A stretch of 64,000 bases of DNA from CAYUQT01 sp964596165 (GTDB lineage: Bacteria; Planctomycetota; Phycisphaerae; UBA1845; JAFGLZ01), in NCBI GenBank assembly GCA_964596165.1, contig CAZQTW010000002.1:1-64000 (forward strand). The letters run 5' to 3'. Made by a program: the position numbers and the translations under genes. The notes under the pieces were generated by a model, which worked only from the letters and a program-made list of their open reading frames with translations, did not search any database and had not been told where the DNA came from. Positions 54,491 through 63,015 of the stretch are shown here, one piece after another (within the stretch, counting starts at the first letter, position 1; each line of letters starts with the position of its first letter).

Positions 54491-55117
54491 GTGAAGATCA
54501 AAGCAACCAATATCAAATGGCATGAAGGACACGTTCAGCGGGCCGACCGCGAAAGACTGCTCGGCCACAAGGGTGCGACCGTATGGTTCACCGGCTTGCC
54601 CTCAAGCGGCAAGAGCACGCTGGCGTTCACCGTGGAACATACGCTGATGGAGCAAGGACACTTGGCCTACGTGCTCGACGGCGACAACATCCGCCATGGC
54701 CTGAACAAGAACCTGGGATTCAGCGCCGAGGACCGCGAAGAGAACATCCGACGGATCGCCGAGGTGGCCAAGCTCTTCGCCGATGCCGGCGCGATCGCCA
54801 TGACGAGTTTCATCAGTCCCTACCGAAAGGACCGGGACAACGCCCGGGAACTCCACAAACAGGCCGGTCTTCCGTTCATCGAGATTCACGTCAGCACGGC
54901 CGTCGAGGTGTGCGAACAGCGTGACCCCAAAGGACTCTACAAGAAGGCCCGCGCCGGCCAGATCCGGCAGTTCACGGGCGTCGACGATCCGTATGAGCCG
55001 CCGCTCAATCCCGAGCTGGTGATCGATGCGGGCAAGTTGTCTGTTGGCGATGCGGCGGCCTTGGTCCTCGAATTGCTTGAGCAAAGGGGCATTGTCAACC
55101 TGGGCAACGCGAGGTAG
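54491..55117 (+). CDS. cysC: Adenylylsulfate kinase
   Basis: This 208-residue enzyme phosphorylates adenylylsulfate to PAPS in sulfate activation. P-loop GLPSSGKST is at 35-43, followed by YVLDGDNIRHGLNKNLGFS, FISPYRKDRD, and KARAGQIRQFTGVDDPYEPP, all diagnostic for APS kinase. The start is GTG with GAGAGGAG upstream. There is no adjacent sulfurylase gene, so it is a single-gene unit. It could supply sulfate donor for sulfated glycans, fitting the sulfatase at 57134. Confidence 0.97.
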   Translation: MKIKATNIKWHEGHVQRADRERLLGHKGATVWFTGLPSSGKSTLAFTVEHTLMEQGHLAYVLDGDNIRHGLNKNLGFSAEDREENIRRIAEVAKLFADAGAIAMTSFISPYRKDRDNARELHKQAGLPFIEIHVSTAVEVCEQRDPKGLYKKARAGQIRQFTGVDDPYEPPLNPELVIDAGKLSVGDAAALVLELLEQRGIVNLGNAR

Positions 55118-55225
55118 CCTCGTTTGACCGGATGCCGGGCGGATGGGCATGTTCCTCGGCCATCACGCCAGAGGAGCTGCCTTCCAACGCAATCCACCTT
55201 GCCAAGGGGGGATCGAGGGGGAGCT

Positions 55226-56272
55226 TTACCGCCGTTGGCGAATCGTCTCGGCGATTACTGTAAGGCTGTCCAACACAACCTCCGGAGGGATGTCTTCCGT
55301 TATGCCGATGAGGAATCGGCTCATTCCGGCCGCCTGATCGAGGATGTCGTTCGTTACGTGACGGATCTTCTCGGGCGGCGACAGGTGCACCGAGGACGGG
55401 AAATTGATCCACAGCGTCTTGTCGGGCCAGATTCTACGGGCATCGGCCACCGACAGGTCGCAATCGGGCGGCGGCGTGAAGGCCTCAACCAAGTCGATCT
55501 TGCTGTGGGCGACACTTGGGGCGAACACCCGGTTGTCCGCGTCGAGATGGCAACCGATGATCTTGCCCTTGGCGTGAAGCACGTCCGCCGCCTCGTCGTA
55601 GCAGGGCAGGACGTACTTCTCAAATCTCTCGCGTCCCAGGATCTCCGGGTGAACGTTCCCGCAATACAACACCACCTCGCTCGGTGAGTCGGCGGTGATG
55701 TCGTAGATCTCGCGCCGCCTCTGCCGGAGAAATTCATAGAGGCCAAAGAATTCGTCGGGACACTCGGCCATGTCGATGCTGAACTGCTCGATGCCCAGGT
55801 ACCGGACGAGCATCTCCATCAGCGGTGAGTAGCCGATCTGAGTCATGACGTAACCGTCGTCGCCGATCTCCGCGGTAATTCGGCGGAAGTCGTCGTACGC
55901 CGGCTCATAGCGGGTATCTCGGAGCCAGAAGTCGATGACCTGATAGTCTTCGCGTCGTTTGATGTAGTGTTCCAACGTGATCTGCGTTCCGTAGCCACCG
56001 CCGCCGGTGCGCTTGGCCGTGACCTCGCCGAGGGGCGTGCGAACACGTTCGTACGCGACCGCGCGTCCGTCCTCTTCGACCGTCCGCGTCTCGATCTGAA
56101 CGTTGGGAGCATGTTCCGAATGGACTCCGATGCGAACGCACAGTCCCAACCCGATCTCGCGCAGCCGCCGCTCCCTGGCGCCGCGCAACAGCATCTGTTG
56201 ATAGATTGTGAACGGCACCTGATCGACGGGCTGACCGTGCAAGGCCGCCACCACTCGCTCGCGTGGAGTCAC
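55226..56272 (-). CDS. Uroporphyrinogen-decarboxylase-like protein, second copy
   Basis: This 348-residue protein starts with MTPRERVVAALHGQPVDQVPF, the entry of URO-D/MtaA-type barrels. It has GYSPLMEMLVRYLG, EVVLYCGNVHPEIL, KIIGCHLDADNRVF and LWINFPSSVHLSPPEKI. The CHLD segment with the nearby Cys/His pattern fits corrinoid methyltransferases rather than HemE. The start is GTG with GGAGGTGA upstream. It is divergent from truB. Confidence 0.8.
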   Translation of the reverse strand: MTPRERVVAALHGQPVDQVPFTIYQQMLLRGARERRLREIGLGLCVRIGVHSEHAPNVQIETRTVEEDGRAVAYERVRTPLGEVTAKRTGGGGYGTQITLEHYIKRREDYQVIDFWLRDTRYEPAYDDFRRITAEIGDDGYVMTQIGYSPLMEMLVRYLGIEQFSIDMAECPDEFFGLYEFLRQRRREIYDITADSPSEVVLYCGNVHPEILGRERFEKYVLPCYDEAADVLHAKGKIIGCHLDADNRVFAPSVAHSKIDLVEAFTPPPDCDLSVADARRIWPDKTLWINFPSSVHLSPPEKIRHVTNDILDQAAGMSRFLIGITEDIPPEVVLDSLTVIAETIRQRR

Positions 56273-56351
56273 CGGTCACCTCCGCTTGAACTTCGAATCA
56301 CCATTCATGCAGCACTATGGTACGGGACACCAAAGGTATTACAATCGTGGC

Positions 56352-57095
56352 GTGGCGAAGTCGCGAAACACTTTTGACGGACTGCTGAATCTGAACAAGC
56401 CCCCGGGCATCAGTTCGGGCAAGGCGTTGGACCGCGTGCGAGGCATCACGGGCGTGCGAAAGTCCGGACACAGCGGCACGCTCGATCCGCTCGCATCCGG
56501 CGTTCTCGTGATTTGCATGGGACGCGGAACGAAGCTCGTCGAGAAGCTGATGGATCAGCCGAAACGGTACACGGCCGTTGCCCGGCTCGACGTCACGAGT
56601 GCTTCCCACGACGCCGAGACCGCGTTCGAGCCTGTCGCCGTCGTCTCGCCGCCGTCCCGTGACGAGGTACTCGCCGCGCTGAAGGAGTTCGAGGGCGACA
56701 TCGAGCAGGTCCCGCCCATCTTCAGCGCGCTGAAGATCGACGGGCGCTGTGCCTACACGCTGGCCCGCAACAACAAGGCAGTTGAACTCAAGGCACGAAG
56801 GGTTCGTGTTTACTGGCTTCATCTTCGCCGATACGAGTGGCCGGAGGTGGAGTTCGAGATGTGCTGCGGCCGCGGGACCTATGTGCGTTCGTTGGTCCGC
56901 GATCTGGGGCTGCGGCTCGGGGCGGGCGGTTGTCTGACAAAGCTGGATCGGGTCGCGGTCGGTCCGTACCACATCGACGGAGCCGTCACGCTGGACGAAC
57001 TGAGGAAGGTCCCGCTCGAGCTGGTGGCCATCGGCTTTGAGGCGGCCCTAGAGACGCTGAACCAGCCGCCGGCGATCCCACAACGGCCCGAATAG
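56352..57095 (+). CDS. truB: tRNA pseudouridine-55 synthase
   Basis: This enzyme of about 247 residues makes pseudouridine in the TPsiC loop of tRNA. The start of the fold, FDGLLNLNKPPGISSGKALD, and the catalytic Asp45 in GTLDPLASGVL are clear, followed by KRYTAVARLD, PPIFSALKIDGRCAY and GRGTYVRSLVRDLG. The start is uncertain: GTG at 56352 removes an odd leader, while ATG at 56307 is also in frame; neither has a strong ribosome-binding site. The protein is at the short end because the C-terminal PUA domain is absent. Confidence 0.93.
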   Translation: MAKSRNTFDGLLNLNKPPGISSGKALDRVRGITGVRKSGHSGTLDPLASGVLVICMGRGTKLVEKLMDQPKRYTAVARLDVTSASHDAETAFEPVAVVSPPSRDEVLAALKEFEGDIEQVPPIFSALKIDGRCAYTLARNNKAVELKARRVRVYWLHLRRYEWPEVEFEMCCGRGTYVRSLVRDLGLRLGAGGCLTKLDRVAVGPYHIDGAVTLDELRKVPLELVAIGFEAALETLNQPPAIPQRPE

Positions 57096-57133
57096 GAGAC
57101 GATCGGACCGGCCGACCCGGACGGAGGTATTCG

Positions 57134-58741
57134 ATGAGATCATTCGCACGTCTGTCGGTTCAAGTGGTTCTGGCCTTCTGCGGTGCGGCGGTTTCCGCCG
57201 AATCGCCCTCGTCGACCTGTCGCGCCGGCACGCCGCCGAACATCGTCATCATTGTCGCGGACGACCTCGGCTTTTCCGACATCGGATGCTACGGCGGCGA
57301 AATCCGGACGCCCAACCTCGATACGCTCGCCGCCAATGGCCTTCGGTTCACTCAGTTTTACAACACCGCGCGATGCTGGCCGACGCGTTCGGCCCTCCTG
57401 ACCGGCTACTATCCCCAGCAGATCCGCATGGACCCGCCGCACGGCAGGCTCCCGCAGTGGACGCGCGTGCTTCCTCACTACCTCAAACCGCTGGGCTACC
57501 GCTGCTATCACTCGGGTAAGTGGCACTTCAATGGTGCTCCGAAGGCGGTGGCCGACGGCGGCTTCGATCACTCGTACAAGCTCGACGATCACGACCGCTA
57601 CTTCCATCCGCGGAATCATCTTGAAGACGATCGACCCCTTCCGCCCGTCAAGCCGAACACCGGCTTCTATGCCACGACCTACATCGCCGGTCATGCCATC
57701 CGTTGCCTGAAGGAACACCATGAGAAGCACTCGGACAAGCCCTTCTTCAGCTATGTCGCCTTCACATCTCCGCATTTCCCGCTCCATGCACTTCAGGAGG
57801 ATATCGACACCTATCGCGAGCGATACCTGGAAGGGTGGGACGTCATCCGCGATCGGCGATGGAAGCGGCTGCAGGAGTCGGGGATCGCCCATGGCACGCG
57901 GGCGCTGCCCGACGCGAAGCTCACGCCTCGGTACATGAAACCCGATTTGCCCGACAAGATCGGACCGGGCGAGGTCCTTCACGCCGTTCCGTGGGACGGC
58001 CTGACCCAGGAGCAGAAACGGCTCCAGGCCACCAAGATGGCCATTCATGCCGCGATGGTCGATCGCATGGACCGCGAGATCGGTCGCCTCCTCGATCAGC
58101 TCCGCGCGATGAAAGCGTGGGAGAACACCGTCGTCTTCTTCCTCTCAGACAATGGCGCGGACGCCACACTCCTGGTCCGCGGCGACGGCCACAGTCAGAC
58201 GGCCGCACCGGGGTCGGCCGAGACGTTCCTGTGTCTTGGCCCCGGTTGGGCAACGGTCAGCAACACGCCGTACCGTCGGCACAAGATTTGGGTCAGCGAA
58301 GGCGGCATCTCGACGCCGCTGATCGTCCATTGGCCTAAGGGCATTCCGGCCCGCGGCGAGTTTCGCCACGATATGGGGCACGTCATCGACTTCGTTCCGA
58401 CGCTGCTCGACCTGGCCGGGGGACGCCCGACGGATACCTGGAACGGCGTCTCCGTCCCGCCCCTTCCGGGCCGGAGCCTCGTCCCCGCCTTCACTCGTGA
58501 CGGCGTGGTCCGGCGGCCATTCCTGTTCTTCAAGCACGAGGGAAATCGTTCGATCCGAATGGGGACCTGGAAGCTGGTCTCCGCCCAAGAAGACCATGAT
58601 GTATGGGAGCTGTATGACCTTGCAAACGACCGGGGCGAGACGACAGACCTGGCGGCGAAGCACCCGGACCACGTGAGGGAGATGGAGGCCACCTGGAAAC
58701 GGTTGGACGAGGAGTATCGCCGTCAGTCGGAGACGCCCTGA
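57134..58741 (+). CDS. Secreted sulfatase (type I, formylglycine)
   Basis: This 535-residue exported sulfatase has a signal peptide (VQVVLAFCGAAVSA). Metal-binding DDLG at 43-46 and the formylglycine motif CWPTR at 81-85 are canonical. Later motifs GKWHF, FSYVAFTSPH, FLSDNGADATL and GTWKLV complete the alkaline-phosphatase-like fold. It hydrolyses sulfate esters, probably from a polysaccharide, after maturation by a formylglycine-generating enzyme encoded elsewhere. ACGGAGG precedes the ATG. It is close to an alpha-toroid protein gene, perhaps in one unit. Confidence 0.95.
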   Translation: MRSFARLSVQVVLAFCGAAVSAESPSSTCRAGTPPNIVIIVADDLGFSDIGCYGGEIRTPNLDTLAANGLRFTQFYNTARCWPTRSALLTGYYPQQIRMDPPHGRLPQWTRVLPHYLKPLGYRCYHSGKWHFNGAPKAVADGGFDHSYKLDDHDRYFHPRNHLEDDRPLPPVKPNTGFYATTYIAGHAIRCLKEHHEKHSDKPFFSYVAFTSPHFPLHALQEDIDTYRERYLEGWDVIRDRRWKRLQESGIAHGTRALPDAKLTPRYMKPDLPDKIGPGEVLHAVPWDGLTQEQKRLQATKMAIHAAMVDRMDREIGRLLDQLRAMKAWENTVVFFLSDNGADATLLVRGDGHSQTAAPGSAETFLCLGPGWATVSNTPYRRHKIWVSEGGISTPLIVHWPKGIPARGEFRHDMGHVIDFVPTLLDLAGGRPTDTWNGVSVPPLPGRSLVPAFTRDGVVRRPFLFFKHEGNRSIRMGTWKLVSAQEDHDVWELYDLANDRGETTDLAAKHPDHVREMEATWKRLDEEYRRQSETP

Positions 58742-58791
58742 CAAAGAACCTGGCCCGTCTTCACGGCAGCCACTGATGAAGCGAGCGCGTC

Positions 58792-59913
58792 ATGACTATG
58801 AAGGTCCCCAAGGGTTTTTCCCTTACCACATTCCTGATGGCTTGTCTGTTCGGTACTTCACCTGTCGCCGCGGAATCCGGGCAGTCAAACCGGCCGACTG
58901 CCGGCCCCGGCACACCCGCCGACGTTTTCGACCTGTCGCAAATCCGCCGCGAGGCGCGTGCCTACGCCGACGCCCTGCAGGTTCCGGGCAGGCCCTACGG
59001 CTGCTATCAGGACCCGCGTCAGAACGAGCCGTCGCTGTACGCCTCGTGCGACGTGGCCCACATGCGCACCATCATGGGTGAGGATCTGACTGAGACGCTG
59101 ACGCCGACCCAGCGCAACGAGTGGATCGCCCACATCAATTCCTTCGCCAAACCGGATGGTACCTACGGCCCGCCGCGCGAGAAGCATTCCCACCAGCACG
59201 CCAACGGGATGGTCATCGGTGCGTTGGGCGCGCTCGGCGGTCGACAGAGGTACCCGGTCCACTTCTACGCCGATTTCGACACGCCGGAGAAGATCGGCCC
59301 CTGGCTGGAGAAGATCGACTGGTGTCATCAGTGGGGCGGCTCGCACCTGTTTTGGGGCGGGATGCACTGCTTCAGCATGAGTCGCCGCTGCACGCCGGCC
59401 TGGCTCGACGCGGCCTTCGCGTGGCTCGACGCCAACCTCGACCCGCAGACCGGCTGGTGGCGCAAGGGTGTGGCCGCGTTCACGCCCTACGAGCCGCTCG
59501 GCGGCGCTGCGCACATCTGGCCGATCTATCAGCATCACAAGCGACGGTTCCCTTATCCCGAGCGCGTGATCGACAGCATCCTTGCGTTGCAGAAACCCGA
59601 CGGCTCTTGGCTGGGTTTCGGGAACTACATGGATCTCGACGCGCTCTACGGACTGACTTACATGGGTTCGCTCGCGCCCCACTACCGCCGAGCCAACATT
59701 CTGGAGGCAGCGAGGAAGCACGGCGCCGGTCTGATCAAGCGGTGGCCCCGATTCCTTGCCGGCAAATCGGACCTGCACAACCTGCTCAGCGCGGTAGGTG
59801 AATTCGGCCTGCTCAACCAGTTGCTTCCGGAAACGTATAAGGACAGTATCCGCTGGACCGACATTTTCAGCGACGTCCGCCTCTACAACACCCGCATGGT
59901 CGAAGCCGAGTAG
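58792..59913 (+). CDS. Secreted alpha/alpha-toroid protein (terpene-cyclase or prenyltransferase-like fold)
   Basis: This 373-residue protein has a signal peptide (FSLTTFLMACLFGTSPVAA). The mature part has repeated phrases FAKPDGTYG, LDPQTGWW and LQKPDGSWLGFGNYMDLDAL, like the QW-type turns in squalene cyclase and related toroids, and aromatic-rich helices. No DxDD cyclase motif was found. It may be a polysaccharide lyase-like or glycan-processing toroid. It follows the sulfatase by 50 bp and may be cotranscribed. Function is an inference from fold only. Confidence 0.7.
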   Translation: MTMKVPKGFSLTTFLMACLFGTSPVAAESGQSNRPTAGPGTPADVFDLSQIRREARAYADALQVPGRPYGCYQDPRQNEPSLYASCDVAHMRTIMGEDLTETLTPTQRNEWIAHINSFAKPDGTYGPPREKHSHQHANGMVIGALGALGGRQRYPVHFYADFDTPEKIGPWLEKIDWCHQWGGSHLFWGGMHCFSMSRRCTPAWLDAAFAWLDANLDPQTGWWRKGVAAFTPYEPLGGAAHIWPIYQHHKRRFPYPERVIDSILALQKPDGSWLGFGNYMDLDALYGLTYMGSLAPHYRRANILEAARKHGAGLIKRWPRFLAGKSDLHNLLSAVGEFGLLNQLLPETYKDSIRWTDIFSDVRLYNTRMVEAE

Positions 59914-59929
59914 GGGATGTGCCTGCTGC

Positions 59930-60020
59930 AATCAGAGCCGCGTCGCGCAAGCGACCGGACAACTTGTGGGCTGTGTTCTGCCTACCCCAATTAGAGCCGC
60001 GACCGTAAGGGAGCCAAGCC
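59930..60020. repeat. Two imperfect intergenic repeat copies
   Basis: AATCAGAGCCGCG (59930-59942) and AATTAGAGCCGCG (59989-60001) begin related units 59 bp apart. The first continues as TCGCGCAAGCGACCGG, the second as ACCGTAAGGGAGCC, each capable of a short hairpin. The next 80 bp include the palindromic-looking GGCGGGGTTTACCCGCC. This looks like a dispersed repeat family. Confidence 0.6.
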
Positions 60021-60109
60021 GACGCGTTCTACTCGTCGCATCCCTACGGAGCCGGGCTGTGTCAACCCGGTGCAAGTCTCGTAGGGCGGGGTTTACCCGC
60101 CAGTGCGAT

Positions 60110-60748
60110 TCACTGTCCGATCCTGCCCAATTCAATCGTCAGGAAATGAAACTCGGCCTTGAATCCGCCGCCCTTGGGGCTGCATGCGTATAGCCCGCAC
60201 TGGGCAGGGGCGTCGGAGCGGAGGTCGTGGAGATGCGCCGCGCGGAGCGGCGACCAACTCTTGTCCGTCCCGTTGTCTGAGCATTCGACGAAGCAATCGT
60301 TCGCCTCGCGACGAACGCGCAACCAGATCTCGTTCCGATCGGCCGCGAAGCCCTGCGTAGACCAGTCGGAGTATCCGTGGTTGGTCACCACGGCCCCCAG
60401 CATGTTGGGCCCGCCGGGGATGTACTCCACCGACGTCTTCAGCCAGCAGTCCGTCGACATCCGCACCATCAGCCCCGCCTGGTCGTATTGGTTAGCCGGG
60501 TGAAACCGAACGCGGGTCATCAGGATCATGTCACCGGCCACCTCGGCGTAGAGAAGATGCCCATTGTCGGCCTGGAAGCCATAATGCGTCTTTTGCCAGA
60601 AGTCGGTCTGCGCGTCGGGTTCGACAACCAGTACGCCGCGCGAAACATCGACGGACCACTTCGCCGGCGCACAGAACCACTTCAGCCGGTCGTCCAACGT
60701 CGGCTTTCGAAACTCCTCGTTGAGCATGGGCCGGCTCACGGGGTGCAC
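60110..60748 (-). CDS. DUF1349 (concanavalin-like) domain protein
   Basis: This protein of about 212 residues is a single jelly-roll domain of the DUF1349 family: DFWQKTHYGFQADNGHLLYAE, FHPANQYDQAGLMVRMSTDCW, SVEYIPGGPNMLGAVVTNHG and CGLYACSPKGGGFKAEF (all in pieces). Family members are found in fungi and bacteria with roles proposed in stress or carbohydrate contexts. There is no signal peptide. The start is unsettled: GTG at 60748 is used, GTG at 60739 has GAGGTG at good spacing, and ATG at 60727 is a third option. Confidence 0.8.
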   Translation of the reverse strand: MHPVSRPMLNEEFRKPTLDDRLKWFCAPAKWSVDVSRGVLVVEPDAQTDFWQKTHYGFQADNGHLLYAEVAGDMILMTRVRFHPANQYDQAGLMVRMSTDCWLKTSVEYIPGGPNMLGAVVTNHGYSDWSTQGFAADRNEIWLRVRREANDCFVECSDNGTDKSWSPLRAAHLHDLRSDAPAQCGLYACSPKGGGFKAEFHFLTIELGRIGQ

Positions 60749-60865
60749 CTCGATACGCGATTCCGGTCATTCACCTGAGGCGGCCATGGTATGGCGCGAC
60801 ACGATCGGAATCCACCGATCGTCATGTCATCCGGTCATATGTCCATCGGGCCGGGCAATTTGCCT

Positions 60866-60895
60866 TTGACAGCCCCAAATCAACGATCCTATCAT
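60866..60895 (+). promoter_or_regulatory. Consensus promoter overlapping the hemL start
   Basis: TTGACA at 60866-60871 is perfect; TATCAT at 60890-60895 is 18 bp downstream and overlaps the annotated ATG at 60894. Transcription would begin at about 60902-60903, where a second in-frame ATG lies, so the transcript is predicted to be leaderless. Confidence 0.7.
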
Positions 60896-62204
60896 GTCGC
60901 CCATGAGTGGATTCGGTCATCGGAGCACCGCCAAGTCACAACGGGCCTATGAGGCCGCCTGCCGCGTATTACCCGGCGGGGTCGATTCGCCGGTCCGGGC
61001 GTTCGGGGCCGTCGGGGGCACGCCTCGATTCATCGATCGGGCCAAGGGGGCCATCCTCACCGACATCGACGGCAACACCTACATCGACTACGTCGGCTCC
61101 TGGGGCCCCATGATCTTGGGCCATTGCGACGATCGAGTAGAGGCCGCCATCAGCAAGGCCCTGGACAAGGGGTCCAGTTTCGGCGCGCCCACAACGCTGG
61201 AGACCTGCCTGGCCGAAATGGTTATAGAGGCCCTTCCCAGCATCGAGCTGGTTCGTTTCGTCAACAGCGGCACCGAGGCGACGATGAGCGCGATCCGCCT
61301 GGCTCGCGGGGTCACCGGGCGGGACGCGGTGGTCAAGATCGAGGGCTGCTACCATGGCCACGTCGATTCGTTGCTGGTCTCCGCGGGTTCGGGCGCCACG
61401 ACGTTCGGCACGCCCAGTTCGCCGGGGGTTCCTGCATCCACGGCGGGCACCACGTTGGTGGTTCCGTTCAACGATCTGGCGGCCACACAGACCGTCTTCG
61501 ATGCTCATGGCGATCACATCGCTTGCCTCATCGTGGAGCCGATCGCCGGCAACATGGGCTGCGTTCCGCCGGCCGAAGGGTATCTGCAGGGGCTTCGCAG
61601 ACTGTGTGACAAGAGCGGCGCCCTCCTCATCTTCGACGAGGTGATGACGGGGTTCCGCGTGTCCTACGGCGGCGCGCAAAAACTCTATGGCGTGCAACCG
61701 GATCTGACCTGTCTGGGTAAGATCATCGGAGGCGGTCTGCCGGTCGGCGCCTACGGCGGGCGGCGGGACATCATGAGATTGATCTCGCCGCTGGGACCCG
61801 TTTACCAGGCAGGTACGCTGAGTGGGAATCCCTTGGCGATGGCGGCCGGCATCGCCACTCTCGAGGCGCTCAAGCAACCGGGCGTGTACGAAACCCTGGA
61901 GGCTTCGTCCGGCACGTTGGCGGCCGGCCTGGCGGATGCGGCTCGCAATGCGAGCGTGCCCACCTATCAGACACGCGTGGGTAGCATGATGTGTACGTTC
62001 TTCACTCAAGGACCTGTGATCGATTACGCCTCCGCCAAGCTGTCCGATACGGCGGCCTACGGGCGGTTCTTCCACGCGATGCTTGACCGCGGCGTCTATC
62101 TCGCGCCGTCCCAGTTTGAATGTGCCTTTGTTTCAACGGCGCATACGGACGAATGGATCGAACGGACGGTTGAAGCCGCCTCGGAGGCCTTTGCGTCATT
62201 GTGA
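60894..62204 (+). CDS. hemL: Glutamate-1-semialdehyde 2,1-aminomutase
   Basis: This PLP enzyme of about 436 residues makes 5-aminolevulinate, the C5-pathway entry to tetrapyrroles. Conserved segments include LPGGVDSPVRAF, GNTYIDYVGSWGPMILGH, NSGTEATMSAIRLARG, KIEGCYHGHVDS, FDEVMTGFRV and the PLP Lys at about 276 in LGKIIGGGLPVGAYGGR. The ATG at 60894 overlaps the promoter -10; the ATG at 60903 (MSGFGHR) is more likely used and leaves the core intact. It is followed after 4 bp by a membrane protein gene. Confidence 0.97.
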   Translation: MSPMSGFGHRSTAKSQRAYEAACRVLPGGVDSPVRAFGAVGGTPRFIDRAKGAILTDIDGNTYIDYVGSWGPMILGHCDDRVEAAISKALDKGSSFGAPTTLETCLAEMVIEALPSIELVRFVNSGTEATMSAIRLARGVTGRDAVVKIEGCYHGHVDSLLVSAGSGATTFGTPSSPGVPASTAGTTLVVPFNDLAATQTVFDAHGDHIACLIVEPIAGNMGCVPPAEGYLQGLRRLCDKSGALLIFDEVMTGFRVSYGGAQKLYGVQPDLTCLGKIIGGGLPVGAYGGRRDIMRLISPLGPVYQAGTLSGNPLAMAAGIATLEALKQPGVYETLEASSGTLAAGLADAARNASVPTYQTRVGSMMCTFFTQGPVIDYASAKLSDTAAYGRFFHAMLDRGVYLAPSQFECAFVSTAHTDEWIERTVEAASEAFASL

Positions 62205-62208
62205 GATC

Positions 62209-63015
62209 ATGGAACAACGACCCACGTCGGAACTGACGGTCCTTCGGGATTACCTCGGCGCCTTTTCGGCCGTGTTGAAGGCCCGTTTGATTTTCCTCAT
62301 CGTTGTCGTGCTTAGCCTGCTGAGCCATATCGGGGCGTACTCGCTCGGCCGGTGGGGCGATGCGCTGGAGGAGAAGGTCCGCGAAGTCGGAGAGGCATCG
62401 CGGGCAAAACCCAAGACCCCGATCGACGAGAACCTTCTGATCCCGCGAATCCCGGCGCCCCAGGCCGACGCGACGAGCACAACACCTTCCGCGACGAAAT
62501 CCGCCGCGACCAAGCCGGCGACGACCCAGAAGGTCGTGGGCGTCAAAGTCCCGTCGCGAAAGATTACCCGCGACGGCCAGATCTACCTGGAACAGCAGAT
62601 CGGTATCGTACTGCCCCTGGCGCGATTCGCCGGGCTTGCGGCGGCCGGCCTGCTCGTGTTGACCTACCTCATCGGCGTCAACATCTGCCTGGCCGGTCGG
62701 ATGGGCGGCATCTGCCACGCAACCTCCGCGTTCTTCTGGTCCATAGCCCTGATCGTGCTGCTCTTTCCCTGGCGACACATTGTGCCCGGTGCGACGATCG
62801 ACCTGCCCGATGCGTTCTTCACCCTCGACCAGCTCAAGCAAGGCTTGCTGGAACCTCTTCCGGATATGCTGTCAATGGTGCGTCACTATGGGCGCTTCAT
62901 CGGTTGCCCGGTGCTCGCGATGCTCGTCTCGCTCGTGTCGGGGGTTCGGCTGTGGCTGGCCTTCCGACAGGTCACATTGGCGGTGGAACCGCTGGTCCAA
63001 ATGAAAGTACTCTGA
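62209..63015 (+). CDS. Predicted membrane protein, unknown
   Basis: This 268-residue protein has an N-terminal helix (about 24-45), a Pro/Ala/Thr-rich soluble linker (about 70-115) and three further hydrophobic segments (about 130-260). No family is recognised. It begins 4 bp after hemL, and its stop abuts the VKOR start, so it belongs to one operon with both. The ATG at 62209 is used. A link to electron transport or cytochrome assembly would fit its partners but is an inference. Confidence 0.75.
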   Translation: MEQRPTSELTVLRDYLGAFSAVLKARLIFLIVVVLSLLSHIGAYSLGRWGDALEEKVREVGEASRAKPKTPIDENLLIPRIPAPQADATSTTPSATKSAATKPATTQKVVGVKVPSRKITRDGQIYLEQQIGIVLPLARFAGLAAAGLLVLTYLIGVNICLAGRMGGICHATSAFFWSIALIVLLFPWRHIVPGATIDLPDAFFTLDQLKQGLLEPLPDMLSMVRHYGRFIGCPVLAMLVSLVSGVRLWLAFRQVTLAVEPLVQMKVL

